Assembly: GCA_964577175.1 (NCBI GenBank)
Contig: CAZNYC010000007.1
Span: forward strand, 1 to 55,171
Length of the DNA: 55,171 nucleotides
From: BS750m-G62 sp964577175
Lineage (GTDB): Bacteria; Planctomycetota; Phycisphaerae; FEN-1346
Direction: 5' to 3'
The notes under the pieces are model-generated. The model saw only the letters and a list, made by a program, of their open reading frames with translations. It was not told where the DNA came from and did no database searches. Below are positions 42,963 to 51,996 of this stretch, piece by piece. The position numbers and the translations under genes are program-made. Positions within the stretch are counted from its first letter, which is position 1. Every line of letters starts with the position of its first letter.

Positions 42963-43895
42963 TCACTTTGTCAGCGATTTCTGATCCATCCCCTCGACCC
43001 ACTTCCGGACGGTCGCCGGGTTCCATTTCTCGGGCGGCTTCTCATCGAGGTTGCGGGCCAGGTCCTCCGGCGTGGGGCGGTCAGACGCCACGCCGCCCGC
43101 GGGCACCTCGGCGCCCGCCGTCCAGACCATGGCGTTCAGCAGCAGCCGGCGGAAATCGTCGTGCGCCAGGTTCCAGTGCCAGTGCAGGCCCGTGAAGCCG
43201 AACCCCCGCCCGCCGTCCGGCCGCTCGCGGACCCACGCCAGGGTTTCCGGCTGGCCCTTGCGGGCCTCCAGGTGCGGCTTGCCGCGACGCCCGGCGTCCG
43301 GCGGGACGGCCGAGAGGATCGGCACGACGCCCTCGCCGTCCTCGCGGAACCGGATGCCGAAATACCACTCGTCCTTCAGCGCGAACGGCCGGACGCCCCG
43401 CGTAATCGGATGGTCGGGCAACTTCTTCACCTCGGCCACCCATATCGGGTTGGCGGAGTACCCGCTCTGCCAGTATCCGCCGACGGTGTCGAGGGCCAGG
43501 TCCACCGCCTCCTGCGGTACGCCGGTGGCGTAATGCAGCAGCGCGAGGCCGACGCCGTCGCGGGCGAGCGCCTCGACCTCGGCCACGCGACCTTTCAGCA
43601 GGTGCCCGCCGCCGCCGTCGCAGTTGAGAACGAGGGCGTCGGCGTCGGCGAGGGCCTTCTCATCCGTCGGCCATCCGCGATGGACCTGGACACGGACGCC
43701 CGGCACGTTCTCGCGGAGGGCCTCGGCCAAGAGGGCGAACGCCGCGTAATGCTCGTGCGTCCCGTAACCGTGGCTTTGGCCGCCGGCGATGCAGACGATC
43801 GTCCGCACGTCCTTTTCGGCGGCCGCAACCGGACCCGCCGCCGCGAGCAGGACCATAAGCAGACACGCCGTGAGCGCTATCGTTCTCGTTTGCAT
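42963..43895 (-). CDS. Secreted ThuA-like protein
   Basis: 310 residues with a Sec signal (IALTACLLMVLLAAAGPVAA). TIVCIAGGQSHGYGTHEHYA, ALADADALVLNCDGGGGHLL, VGLALLHYATGVP and GFGFTGLHWHWNLAHDDFRR fit the ThuA glutamine-amidotransferase-like fold. ThuA acts with ThuB in 3-keto-trehalose metabolism in rhizobia. AAGGAG 9 nt upstream fixes the start at 43895, 14 nt after the preceding gene's stop, so both are in one operon. Confidence 0.85.
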   Translation of the reverse strand: MQTRTIALTACLLMVLLAAAGPVAAAEKDVRTIVCIAGGQSHGYGTHEHYAAFALLAEALRENVPGVRVQVHRGWPTDEKALADADALVLNCDGGGGHLLKGRVAEVEALARDGVGLALLHYATGVPQEAVDLALDTVGGYWQSGYSANPIWVAEVKKLPDHPITRGVRPFALKDEWYFGIRFREDGEGVVPILSAVPPDAGRRGKPHLEARKGQPETLAWVRERPDGGRGFGFTGLHWHWNLAHDDFRRLLLNAMVWTAGAEVPAGGVASDRPTPEDLARNLDEKPPEKWNPATVRKWVEGMDQKSLTK

Positions 43896-43909
43896 GGCAG
43901 CAGGCTCCT

Positions 43910-44779
43910 TCATTCATCAATCGGAATCGAGAGTTCCTCGAGGGTTTTCCGCATCCAGGCCAGGGACTTCTCGATGAGCGGGCCGCCCTGCCCTTCGCAC
44001 TCGATGCTGAGGGCCCCGTCGTAGCCGTGGTCGCGGAGCATCTCCAGGCACCCGCGGATGTTGTCGGCGTTCACGCCGTCGCCGATCGCGCTCTCGCTCA
44101 TGGCGATGCCCGTGTCCTTGCCGCGCAGCGCATCGGCCAGCGCCTGCGACACGTCCTTGATGTGCACGTGCGCGACGCGGTCGATAAACCGCTTGAGGAA
44201 CTCCGTCGGTTCCTGCCCCGCGATGAACGTGTTCCCCGTATCCATGTTCATCCGAAGATACGGGCTGTCGACGAAGTCGAGCATCTCGGCCATGCGGTCC
44301 GGGTTCGTCGTGAAGTAGCCGTGCGGCTCGATGTTGACGGCCACCTCGTACGCCTCGGCGACCTCGATGATCCGCTCGTAGCACCGCTTCATGAGGGCCA
44401 TGGCCTCGTCGTCGTCGAGCCCCTCCGGGGCGTGGAGGCCGTCGGTCGTGTCGACGTGCGCGATGCCCGCCAGTTTCGCCCACCGGATGCAGTCCATCGT
44501 GTACCGCACGCCGTAGAGGAGCGCGTCCTCGCCGGACATCGGGTAGGCGGCGTCGACCTGCGAGAACCGCACGCCGTAGCCCGCCATCTTGCGGGCGAGC
44601 AGGGCCGGGTCCTGGTGCAGCGCCACGTGCGGGAAGTACCCGAGGCCGTGGATCCAGTTCGGCCCGCTGAACACGCCGCACTCGATCCAGTGCAGGCCGT
44701 TGGCCTGGGCCCACTGGAGGCACTTCTCGAAACTCCAGTTCACCGAGTTGAACGCGTCGCAGTGGAAGCCGAGTTTCAT
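43910..44779 (-). CDS. Sugar phosphate isomerase/epimerase-like TIM barrel (cytoplasmic)
   Basis: 289 residues, no signal. KLGFHCDAFNSVNWSFEKCL, VAVNIEPHGYFTTNPDRMAE, LRMNMDTGNTFIAG, VAHVHIKDVSQ and GALSIECEGQGG show the Glu, Asp, His and Glu metal ligands of the xylose-isomerase-like family. Unlike the other two in this window it has no export signal. AAGGA precedes the ATG; thuA follows 14 nt downstream. Confidence 0.88.
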   Translation of the reverse strand: MKLGFHCDAFNSVNWSFEKCLQWAQANGLHWIECGVFSGPNWIHGLGYFPHVALHQDPALLARKMAGYGVRFSQVDAAYPMSGEDALLYGVRYTMDCIRWAKLAGIAHVDTTDGLHAPEGLDDDEAMALMKRCYERIIEVAEAYEVAVNIEPHGYFTTNPDRMAEMLDFVDSPYLRMNMDTGNTFIAGQEPTEFLKRFIDRVAHVHIKDVSQALADALRGKDTGIAMSESAIGDGVNADNIRGCLEMLRDHGYDGALSIECEGQGGPLIEKSLAWMRKTLEELSIPIDE

Positions 44780-44852
44780 GGGTTCGTTCCTTTCAAAAGG
44801 CGCCGCTCCGCCGGGCGACGCGCTCCGCTGCGCGTGGCGGCACCAATCCGCG

Positions 44853-44916
44853 GGTGCCACTGGCGGCTTGTCCGCCAGTGCGCTTGCGGCGCGGCGGGTG
44901 CGGAGACCCGCCGCGC
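44853..44916. repeat. Composite family D + family C repeat
   Basis: GTGCCACTGGCGGCTTGTCC with GCCAGTGCGC (44853-44884) followed after 4 bases by GCGCGGCGGGTGCGGAGACC with CGCCGCGC (44889-44916). The same D-then-C order and spacing recurs at 50901-50964. Confidence 0.85.
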
Positions 44917-44924
44917 ATCTCGTA

Positions 44925-47900
44925 TTACGATTTCGGTTCGAGCCCCGCCGCCCATGCCGTGCCGCGGCGGTACATCGCCCGCACGGGCTGGGGCGCGAGG
45001 GCCTTCGTGTCGTGCCCGAGGACGCAGTGAAACACCCGCCCCTTGCCGGGCGTCAGCACGAACGCCATCGGATACTCCTTCTTGTCCACCTTCGAGGTCG
45101 CCTTCGCCAGCAGGTGGACGGGCGTCGCGCCGGTGAGGCACGTGTAGAGTTCGTCCGTGGTCTCGAACGTCTCCGGCAGGGCGCGCGTGATCGGATGGTC
45201 CCCGTCGACGACGTTCACGGTGAACGGTCCGCGCGGGTCGTGACCGCGGAGTTTGGGGTCCCACACGCGGCCGGCGATTTCGACGAAGCCCGGCCAGTCC
45301 TGCCAGGCCCCGCACGCAAAGTGGACGAGGACGAGCCCGCCGCCCCCGCGGACGAACCGCGCGAGGTTCTCCCGCGCCGCCTCGCCGGGCGGGGACACCT
45401 TCCAGTCCATCCAGTGATGGACGACCACCTTATATGGCGCCAGGTCACCGGTTTCGAGCCAGTGGGGATCCGCGACCACGTCCACCGCCAGCCGCTCGTC
45501 CCGCTCGATCGCCTCCCGCAGGACGGCCGTCGTCTTCCGCCACGGGTGCCCCGGATGGTCCACGCCCGTCACGAGCAGGACGCGGGCGGGCGCCTGCCGC
45601 GGCGACCGCTCGACGACGGCCGGCTTTGCCTTCGCCTTGCGACCCGAGGCCGGCGCCGCCTCCGCCGGCGCCGCGTCGCCCCAGGCGGTATACGCGTCGG
45701 CGGGCGGGTCGCTCGTCGCGCCGCTCTCGAAGAGCCACACCTCGCTCACCACGGCGTTGGGCTGCGACTCGTTGCGGAAGGCGATGCGGACGGTCTTGGC
45801 CGCCGTCACGGGCCGCGGCAATTCCACGACCTTCTCGCCGGGCTTCTCGCCGCGGGCGCCGGACGGCAGGTCCGTCCGCGGGAGGAGGCGGACGGCCTTT
45901 TCCCCGCCGGCCGGCGTCGCCCACACCGACTGGGCCCGCGTATTGTGGTCGTAGTCCCACCACGAGAAACCCAGGCGGTACGCCCGCCGCGGGTCCAGGC
46001 CCGACGCCTCGATCGCCACCTCCTGCCCTGTGAACACAATCGTGCCGTACCGGACGTCGGCATCGTCCGCCGCCCCGCCCCAGAAGTACGGCGAACCCGC
46101 GGTCACGCGAAGGCGCGGCCCGTCCTCCCCGCCGGCGGTGGTCTGCGGGCCGCAGTCCATGTAACACGCCAGGTGGAAGCCCTCGGGGGCGGCCTTCTCG
46201 AGTTCCTTCCTGCGGGTGGCGAGGCGTTTGGGATCGGCCTCCGGCACGGGCGCGCCGGCGCGGGGCCGGCGCTTCTGCGCCGTCCGGATCTTCTCGATGG
46301 CGGCCTCGGCCTCCGCCTTGACGGCCGGGTCGTCGAGGAACGATTCGGCAGCCGCCAGGGCCCACGGCTCGGGCACCTCCGCCAGCGCCGCCAGCAGCAT
46401 CTTCTTGGCATCCGGCGTGGTGGCGAGCGGGCGGACCCGCTGCATCATCCGCTGACGGGCGGCGGCGTCCGGCATCTCCTTCATCAGCCGAAGGTACGCC
46501 CGCAGCGCGAGGACCCGGTGCGTCCGGTTCTCCGACTCCTTCGCCACCTCCAGGATGGGCCCGGCGGCGGCGGTGTCCGGCCACGTCACCAGCGCCCGGA
46601 CGGCGGCATCGCGGAGGGGCGCGGCGTCGGCGTCGACGTACGGCTCCAGGAGCGCGAGCCCCTTGGCCTCGCCCAGCGCCGGCAGGAGCCCCAGCACCCG
46701 GGCCGTCGCCGCGGGCGACGCCTCGGCGAGCACCTCCCGGATCGGCGCGAGGCGGGCCGCGCTCTCCTCCACGCGCCGGGCGACGGCAACGGCGGCGGCG
46801 TGGGCGGCTTTTCTGACGCCGCCCTCCTCCACGCCCGCGAGGAGACCGACGAGGTCGGAATAATCGGCGGGCCTGCCGACGACGGCCAGGGCCTCCAGCG
46901 CCGCCGTCCGGACGGGCGCGTCGCCCTCGCGGGCCGCCTTCAAGAGCACGTCGCTCGCGCCGTCCATCCGCCGGTCGGCGACGGCGCCGATGGCGGCGAG
47001 ACGTACGGCGCCTGCCGCCTTCGCCGCGGCATCGAGGATGCGCTTGCCCGCACCGCCGGCGTCGAGGCGCGCGAGGGCCTCGCCGGCCGCGTCCCGGACG
47101 GGGCCGTCGGCCGTGGCGGCGAGGTCCAGGAGGCGCGGCACGTCCTCGGCCGTCCCGAGCGACCCGAGCACCCGGACGGCCGCGGCGCGGACCTCCGCTT
47201 CCTTCGCGTCCACGAGTTTCAGCACACCCGGCCGGGCGGCGGCGTCACCGCGGTCGGCGAGGACGTCGAGCAGCAGCACCTGGTCGCGAACGGAGAGGTC
47301 CGGCAGCCCCTCGATGAGTCCCTCGGTAACGGCCCGGCCGTCGAGGCGCCGCGCGGCCTGGAAGGCGGCGGCCCGCAGTCTCGCGTCGCCGTCGTCAAGG
47401 ACCGTCCGGATAGCCTCCCACCCCGCCTCATCGCTGCAATGAACGATGCCCATCATGGCGGCGATGCGCCAGCGGACGGGGAGGTCGGCGGCGAAGATCT
47501 TGCGGGTGATGGCCAGGGCCTCCTCGCGCCGGTCCGCGTCGGCCAGACGCTGGGCGCAGCGGAGGCGGGCGCCGCGGAGACGGTCGGCCCACTCGCCCTC
47601 GGCCTGCTTCGCGGCCCTCGCGAGAACGTCGGCGGCTTCAATGGTGCCGATGTGGCCGAGGGCATCGGCCGCGGCCACGGTGACCGCGGCATCCTTACTG
47701 TCCAGGTGTTCGGCGATGAGGCCGACTCCCTTCTCGTCCCGCCGCGCGCCGACGGCGCCCATGAGGCCGATGAGGGCCTCACCCTGAGCCTCGCGCAGCG
47801 CGTCGCGGAGAACCTTGGCGGAGGCCTCACCCGGAATTTCCGCCAGGGCCTGTCGGGCGATCTCAAACGTCTCCTCCTCTTGCAGGAGGCGCGGCAGGAC

Positions 47901-48212
47901 GGGCACGTGCTGGTCGCCCGCCACGAGGGGCATCCACCGGCAAACGAACCGCCTGGCGTCGAGCGTCGCCTTCGGGTTATCGAGGACGGCGGCGAGGCGG
48001 TCGGCGACAACCGTCGCGCGGTCGGCGTCGCCGGCGGCGTGTTGAATCTCCGCCTCCAGGAATCGCAGCAGCCGGCGCGGCTGGTCGTAGGTGTAGGCGG
48101 GCAGATCGCGCCAGGCCTCCTCCGGCGTAAGGTCGTCGGCGGGTTCGGCGGCGCCGGCAGCGGCCGACAGGCACAGCACGAGCGTCATCGCGAGAAACGT
48201 TGGTTTATGCAT
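44925..48212 (-). CDS. Large secreted HEAT-repeat protein with C-terminal ThuA domain
   Basis: 1095 residues with a signal (FLAMTLVLCLSAAAGAA). Residues ~120-640 are HEAT-like helical repeats rich in Ala and Asp (AAADALGHIGTIEAADVLAR, AAAVRVLGSLGTAEDVPRLL). A beta-rich stretch (~690-850: ASGLDPRRAYRLGFSWWDYD) follows, and the end is a ThuA fold (VLLVTGVDHPGHPWRKTTAV, YKVVVHHWMDW, GLVLVHFACGAWQDWPGFVE, GKGRVFHCVLGHD). The repeats probably hold a partner or polymer near the ThuA domain. GAGGAA 8 nt upstream decides the start. Confidence 0.85.
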   Translation of the reverse strand: MHKPTFLAMTLVLCLSAAAGAAEPADDLTPEEAWRDLPAYTYDQPRRLLRFLEAEIQHAAGDADRATVVADRLAAVLDNPKATLDARRFVCRWMPLVAGDQHVPVLPRLLQEEETFEIARQALAEIPGEASAKVLRDALREAQGEALIGLMGAVGARRDEKGVGLIAEHLDSKDAAVTVAAADALGHIGTIEAADVLARAAKQAEGEWADRLRGARLRCAQRLADADRREEALAITRKIFAADLPVRWRIAAMMGIVHCSDEAGWEAIRTVLDDGDARLRAAAFQAARRLDGRAVTEGLIEGLPDLSVRDQVLLLDVLADRGDAAARPGVLKLVDAKEAEVRAAAVRVLGSLGTAEDVPRLLDLAATADGPVRDAAGEALARLDAGGAGKRILDAAAKAAGAVRLAAIGAVADRRMDGASDVLLKAAREGDAPVRTAALEALAVVGRPADYSDLVGLLAGVEEGGVRKAAHAAAVAVARRVEESAARLAPIREVLAEASPAATARVLGLLPALGEAKGLALLEPYVDADAAPLRDAAVRALVTWPDTAAAGPILEVAKESENRTHRVLALRAYLRLMKEMPDAAARQRMMQRVRPLATTPDAKKMLLAALAEVPEPWALAAAESFLDDPAVKAEAEAAIEKIRTAQKRRPRAGAPVPEADPKRLATRRKELEKAAPEGFHLACYMDCGPQTTAGGEDGPRLRVTAGSPYFWGGAADDADVRYGTIVFTGQEVAIEASGLDPRRAYRLGFSWWDYDHNTRAQSVWATPAGGEKAVRLLPRTDLPSGARGEKPGEKVVELPRPVTAAKTVRIAFRNESQPNAVVSEVWLFESGATSDPPADAYTAWGDAAPAEAAPASGRKAKAKPAVVERSPRQAPARVLLVTGVDHPGHPWRKTTAVLREAIERDERLAVDVVADPHWLETGDLAPYKVVVHHWMDWKVSPPGEAARENLARFVRGGGGLVLVHFACGAWQDWPGFVEIAGRVWDPKLRGHDPRGPFTVNVVDGDHPITRALPETFETTDELYTCLTGATPVHLLAKATSKVDKKEYPMAFVLTPGKGRVFHCVLGHDTKALAPQPVRAMYRRGTAWAAGLEPKS

Positions 48213-48235
48213 AGGCGATTCCTCGTTCGTGCAGT

Positions 48236-48348
48236 TGTCATTCTGAGGCTCCGCTTGCGGGGCCGAAGAATCTCGCCGCGGTCGCGTTTTCAAGAACGGC
48301 ATCGAGGCGAGATTCTTCGTCGCGGCTTCGCCGCTCCTCAGAATGACA
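48236..48348. repeat. Family A palindrome, copy 9
   Basis: TGTCATTCTGAGGCTCCGCT ... GCTCCTCAGAATGACA, in the leader of the HEAT-ThuA gene. Confidence 0.92.
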
Positions 48349-48376
48349 ACATGAAAATGCCTTTCGCCAGATGGCC

Positions 48377-49720
48377 TTACATCCTCCACGGCGGTCGCAT
48401 GGCGCGGCTCAGCATCCGGTTCGCGGCATCGTCGCCCGCGAAGCGTTCATCCTGCCAGTTCCACGTGAGCGGGCGGCCGAGGCGCGTCGCGATGTCCGCC
48501 ACGATGGTCAGCGTGGTGGCGGCGTGCCCCGCCTCGACGGGCGCCACCGGGTCGCGGCGCGTGTGCATGCAGTCGATCCAGTTCTGATGGTGCCCGCGGG
48601 AGACGTCCAGCCGCTCGTCGCCCGGCGCCAGCCCCACCTGCAGCAGCGACGGCGGGTCCGCCTGGATGCCGCCGCGCCGCACGTGGACCCACCCGTCGGT
48701 GCCGATGAAGCGGCACCCCTGGGAGTGCTTCCGGTTGTCGGTGAAACTCAGCGTGAGGCCCGCCGGCGTGCGGGCGGTCACGTCCCACGTGATGGACGTG
48801 TTCGCGATGCCGGTCTCCGGGAAGACCGCGGTGCCCTCGACGGCGAGCGGCTCGGTGCCGAGCGCCGGCGCCCCCCACAGGGCGATGTCCACGTGATGGA
48901 CGCCCCACGATTGGACCCATCCCACGCAGTAATCGAGAATGAAGTACCAGTTGAACGAACACTTCAGGCGGTTGTAGGGCGTCCATCGGGCCGGGCCGAG
49001 CCAGAGGTCGTAATCGAGGCCCTCCGGGACGGGCTCCGGCGGCACGTCGGGCAGCGCCCGCCCGCCGGGCACGCCCACCTCCACGCGCGTCAGGTCCCCC
49101 AGGTACCCGTTCCGCGCCAGTTCGCACGCGAACCGGAAGTTGCCGCCCGACCGCTGCTGCGTGCCCACCTGTAGGATGCGGCCGTGGCGGCGGATCGTCT
49201 CGACCAGGGCCCGCCCCTCGGCCACCGTCAGCGACAGGGCCTTCTCGCAGTACACGTCCTTGCCGGCGCGGGCGGCGTGGCCGGCCTGCAGGGGGTGCCA
49301 GTTCTCCGGCGACGCCACGACCACCGCGTCGATGTCCGGCCGGGCCAGGACCTCGCGGAAGTCCGGCGTGGCCAGGCACCCCTCGAACGATTCGCGTCCG
49401 GCGCGGTCGGCGTAGTAAGACTGGACGGCCTTGCGGGCGCCCTCGCGCTTCGGCTTCTGCGGATCGCAGACGGCCCGGATTTCGAGGTCGCCGTGACCCC
49501 GCAGGCCGCCGATGTGGCTCGACCCGCGTCCGCCCGTGCCGATGGAGCCGACGCCGATGCGTTCGCTCGGCGACGCGACGCCGCCCGCGCCGAGGACGGT
49601 CGCCGGGACGATCGCCGGCGCCGCCACGGCGGCGGCGGTCCGCGCGAGGAAACCGCGGCGGGTCAGGCCGCGACGACGGTCCGCCCCGGACGGGGCCGAT
49701 GTATGGGACGGATGAGGCAT
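48377..49720 (-). CDS. Tat-exported Gfo/Idh/MocA oxidoreductase, copy 2
   Basis: 447 residues. Signal TRRGFLARTAAAVAAPAIVP; Rossmann GVGSIGTGGRGSSHIGG; DVYCEKALSLTVAEG in the EKP position has EKA; SFNWYFILDYCVGWVQSWGV and HHQNWIDCMHTRRDP near the end fit the planctomycete subgroup. Predicted periplasmic sugar oxidoreductase with NAD(P) bound before export. AAGGAG 7 nt upstream. Divergent from the DUF1080 gene. Confidence 0.9.
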   Translation of the reverse strand: MPHPSHTSAPSGADRRRGLTRRGFLARTAAAVAAPAIVPATVLGAGGVASPSERIGVGSIGTGGRGSSHIGGLRGHGDLEIRAVCDPQKPKREGARKAVQSYYADRAGRESFEGCLATPDFREVLARPDIDAVVVASPENWHPLQAGHAARAGKDVYCEKALSLTVAEGRALVETIRRHGRILQVGTQQRSGGNFRFACELARNGYLGDLTRVEVGVPGGRALPDVPPEPVPEGLDYDLWLGPARWTPYNRLKCSFNWYFILDYCVGWVQSWGVHHVDIALWGAPALGTEPLAVEGTAVFPETGIANTSITWDVTARTPAGLTLSFTDNRKHSQGCRFIGTDGWVHVRRGGIQADPPSLLQVGLAPGDERLDVSRGHHQNWIDCMHTRRDPVAPVEAGHAATTLTIVADIATRLGRPLTWNWQDERFAGDDAANRMLSRAMRPPWRM

Positions 49721-49798
49721 GAGACGCTCCTTCCGGTTCGCGCCGGTGTGCCGGGGCCATTCCGCGGTGCGACGGCGCGGCCGGCCGACGCACGGACG

Positions 49799-49827
49799 GT
49801 TCTACCGCGCGGGGCGGGGCGCGTCCA
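49799..49827 (-). promoter_or_regulatory. Promoter of the second Gfo/Idh/MocA gene
   Basis: Minus strand TGGACG (49827-49822), 17 bp, TAGAAC (49804-49799). Confidence 0.35.
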
Positions 49828-49868
49828 CCCGAAATCGCGCGCCCGGCGCCGGGCGCCCGTAAGAAGAC

Positions 49869-49897
49869 TTTCCAGGACCGCCCCGCCGCGGTACGAT
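49869..49897 (+). promoter_or_regulatory. Promoter of the DUF1080 gene
   Basis: TTTCCA (49869-49874), 17 bp, TACGAT (49892-49897), about 50 bp before the start codon. Confidence 0.4.
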
Positions 49898-49951
49898 GGC
49901 GGCGCGAACCATTCCAACCGACCCGAGTCCGAGACACGAAAGGATTCCGCA

Positions 49952-50695
49952 ATGCGACCGACCCGACGCGCGTTCCTGGCTGCAACGTCCTGTGCCTCGC
50001 TGGGGTGGCTGTCGTCCGCGGCGCATGCCGCGCCGTCGGAGGAGCCCGCCCTGCCCAAGGCCTCCATCGACGGCACGGAGGACCACTGGCGGCCGATGGG
50101 CGAGGACGACTTCGGCCCCGTCAACTGCGACCCGGACACCTGGTCGTGGAAGGACGGCCTCATCCAGTGCACGGGCAAACCCGTCGGCGTCATTCAGACC
50201 AGGAAACCGCTGAAGAACTTCGAACTCGTCGTCGAGTGGCGGCACCTGCGGCCGGCGGGGAACTCCGGCGTCTTCGTCTGGGCCACGCCCGAGTCGCTCG
50301 CGGAACTGAAGAAGGGCAAGGGCCGCCTCCCCAAGGGCATCGAGTGCCAGGTGCTCGACCTCGGCTACGCCGAGAACTGGGAGAAGAAGCACGGCAAGAA
50401 GTCCGACTGGTTCACGTGCCACGGCGACGTGTTCCCGGTGGGTGTGACGATGAAGCCGTTCCCGCCGCTGTCGGCCAACGGCAGCCGGAGTTTCCCGTCG
50501 AAAAACCGCACGAAACCCTCGCCCCAGTGGAACCATTATTACATCCGGGCCATCAACGGCGAAGTGCGGCTGTGGGTGAACGGGGAGGAGGTCTCGGGCG
50601 GCACGGGCTGCGACCCCGCCGAAGGGTACCTGTGCCTGGAATCGGAAGGGTCACCGGTCGAGTTCCGGCACTTGCGGATTCGCGAGGTGCCGTAA
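49952..50695 (+). CDS. Tat-exported DUF1080 (3-keto-disaccharide hydrolase type) protein
   Basis: 247 residues. Signal TRRAFLAATSCASLGWLSSA. The jelly-roll domain reads DTWSWKDGLIQCTG, NFELVVEWRHLRPAGNSGVF, GIECQVLDLGY, WNHYYIRAINGEVRLWVNGE, VEFRHLRIREVP, the DUF1080 pattern. Members hydrolyse 3-keto-glycosides made by Gfo/Idh/MocA oxidoreductases, one of which is encoded divergently next door. AAAGGA 7 nt upstream. Confidence 0.9.
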   Translation: MRPTRRAFLAATSCASLGWLSSAAHAAPSEEPALPKASIDGTEDHWRPMGEDDFGPVNCDPDTWSWKDGLIQCTGKPVGVIQTRKPLKNFELVVEWRHLRPAGNSGVFVWATPESLAELKKGKGRLPKGIECQVLDLGYAENWEKKHGKKSDWFTCHGDVFPVGVTMKPFPPLSANGSRSFPSKNRTKPSPQWNHYYIRAINGEVRLWVNGEEVSGGTGCDPAEGYLCLESEGSPVEFRHLRIREVP

Positions 50696-50751
50696 GGCCC
50701 AAACAACAGCGCGCCGCACGCAAAACACATATGCAAGGCGGACATTAAGGT

Positions 50752-50852
50752 TGTCACCCTGAGCATGGCGAAGGGTCTCGCCGTGCGAACGACAAGAAGA
50801 CAAGGATCACGGCGAGATTTTTCGGCTCCGCAAGCGGAGCCTCAGAATGACA
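50752..50852. repeat. Family A palindrome, copy 10
   Basis: Left end is the CACCCTGAG variant (TGTCACCCTGAGCATGGCGA), right end GCCTCAGAATGACA. It follows the DUF1080 gene. Confidence 0.9.
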
Positions 50853-50900
50853 GCGCCTTTCGCACAAGCCAACGCAAACCGGCCAGCGTCCCGCCCGGCG

Positions 50901-50964
50901 GGTGCCACTGGCGGCTCGCCCGCCAGTGCGTTTTCGGCGCGGGGGGTGCGGAGACCCATCGCGC
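50901..50964. repeat. Composite family D + family C repeat, second copy
   Basis: GTGCCACTGGCGGCTCGCCC with GCCAGTGCG followed by GCGCGGGGGGTGCGGAGACC with CATCGCGC. Same order as at 44853-44916. Confidence 0.8.
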
Positions 50965-50977
50965 ACCATGGTGCACA

Positions 50978-51550
50978 TCACCCTTCCGCCTCGATCCGCC
51001 CGCGCACGCACTGGCTCACCAGGTGCGAGAGGACCGCGTGCAGGTCCTCCACGTGGCCGTAGTTGCGGGAGCCGACCGTGACGGCGACGTCGACGAGGTC
51101 CGCCAGGCGTCCCCCGCCGCAGCCGACGAGGCCGGCCGTCGCCGCCCCGCGGGCGCCGGCCCAGCGGACGGCCTCCACGACGTTCGCCGAGTTCCCCGAG
51201 ACCGAGATCGCCAGGACCACGTCGCCCGGTTCCATGAAGACCTTCAGTTGCTCCGTGAAGACGTGCTCGTACCCAACGTCGTTGCCGAGGGCCGTCAGCA
51301 GGGCCGCGTTGTCCGTGAGGCTCAGGGCCTTGACGCGCGGGCAGCCGTCCACGGCGCACCCCTTCGCCAGGTCGCACATCCAGTGGCTGGCGGTGGCCGC
51401 CGAACCCCCGTTGCCGACGAGGAACACTCGCCGGCCGGCCCGGTACGCCTCCCACACGAGGTCGATGACGCGGGCAACGGCCGTGCGGTCCACCTCGTCG
51501 AGGACGGCCTTCAGGCCCTGGAGATAACGGTCGACGGGTGCCTCGTCCAT
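50978..51550 (-). CDS. SIS-domain phosphosugar isomerase (GmhA-like)
   Basis: 190 residues. VFLVGNGGSAATASHWMCDL is the SIS phosphate-binding signature typical of phosphoheptose isomerase, followed by FTEQLKVFMEPGDVVLAISV with SGNS, then ATAGLVGCGGGRLADLVDVA and HVEDLHAVLSHLV. Length fits GmhA, which makes heptose 7-phosphate for lipopolysaccharide. No other heptose genes are nearby, so another ketose or amino sugar substrate is possible. GAGGAG 6 nt upstream. Confidence 0.85.
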   Translation of the reverse strand: MDEAPVDRYLQGLKAVLDEVDRTAVARVIDLVWEAYRAGRRVFLVGNGGSAATASHWMCDLAKGCAVDGCPRVKALSLTDNAALLTALGNDVGYEHVFTEQLKVFMEPGDVVLAISVSGNSANVVEAVRWAGARGAATAGLVGCGGGRLADLVDVAVTVGSRNYGHVEDLHAVLSHLVSQCVRGRIEAEG

Positions 51551-51600
51551 CGGGTCTCCTCGTGTCACTGCCGTCATACGACGCGGGCATTCCACCAGGC

Positions 51601-51713
51601 TGTCATTCTGAGGCTCCGCTTGCGGAGCCGAAACATCTCGCCGTGCGAACGGCAAAAACGGCAACGGCCAAGGCGAGATTCTTCGTCGGCCTTACGGCCT
51701 CCTCAGAATGACA
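51601..51713. repeat. Family A palindrome, copy 11
   Basis: TGTCATTCTGAGGCTCCGCT ... CCTCCTCAGAATGACA. Its interior 51637-51691 is identical over 55 bp to the two flanks of the N-gap that follows. Confidence 0.92.
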
Positions 51714-51729
51714 TATTCAGGATTCTGCG

Positions 51730-51963
51730 CTCGCCGTGCGAACGGCAAAAACGGCAACGGCCAAGGCGAGATTCTTCGTCGGCCNNNNNNNNNNNNNNNN
51801 NNNNNNNNNNNNNNNNNNNNNNNNNNNNNNNNNNNNNNNNNNNNNNNNNNNNNNNNNNNNNNNNNNNNNNNNNNNNNNNNNNNNCTCGCCGTGCGAACGG
51901 CAAAAACGGCAACGGCCAAGGCGAGATTCTTCGTCGGCCCTGGCGGGCCTCCTCAGAATGACA
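51730..51963. repeat. Family A palindrome, copy 12, interrupted by an assembly gap
   Basis: 51730-51784 and 51885-51939 are the same 55 bases on either side of exactly 100 Ns (51785-51884), and the right end CCTCCTCAGAATGACA closes at 51963. The rest of 51551-51996 holds no gene. Because copy 11 has the same 55-mer, more tandem copies may be hidden in the gap. Confidence 0.85.
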
Positions 51964-51996
51964 TAGACGGCAACATGCTGCCGTCACGGAAACGTC

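Noticed and set aside
44589..48587. A 1332-residue open frame on the + strand
   Set aside because: It mirrors the HEAT-ThuA gene, which has a signal peptide, recognisable domains and a good ribosome-binding site.
51601..51963. Possible CRISPR array (repeated units near the second gap)
   Set aside because: The units are family A palindromes with no regular unique spacers, and no cas genes are present.
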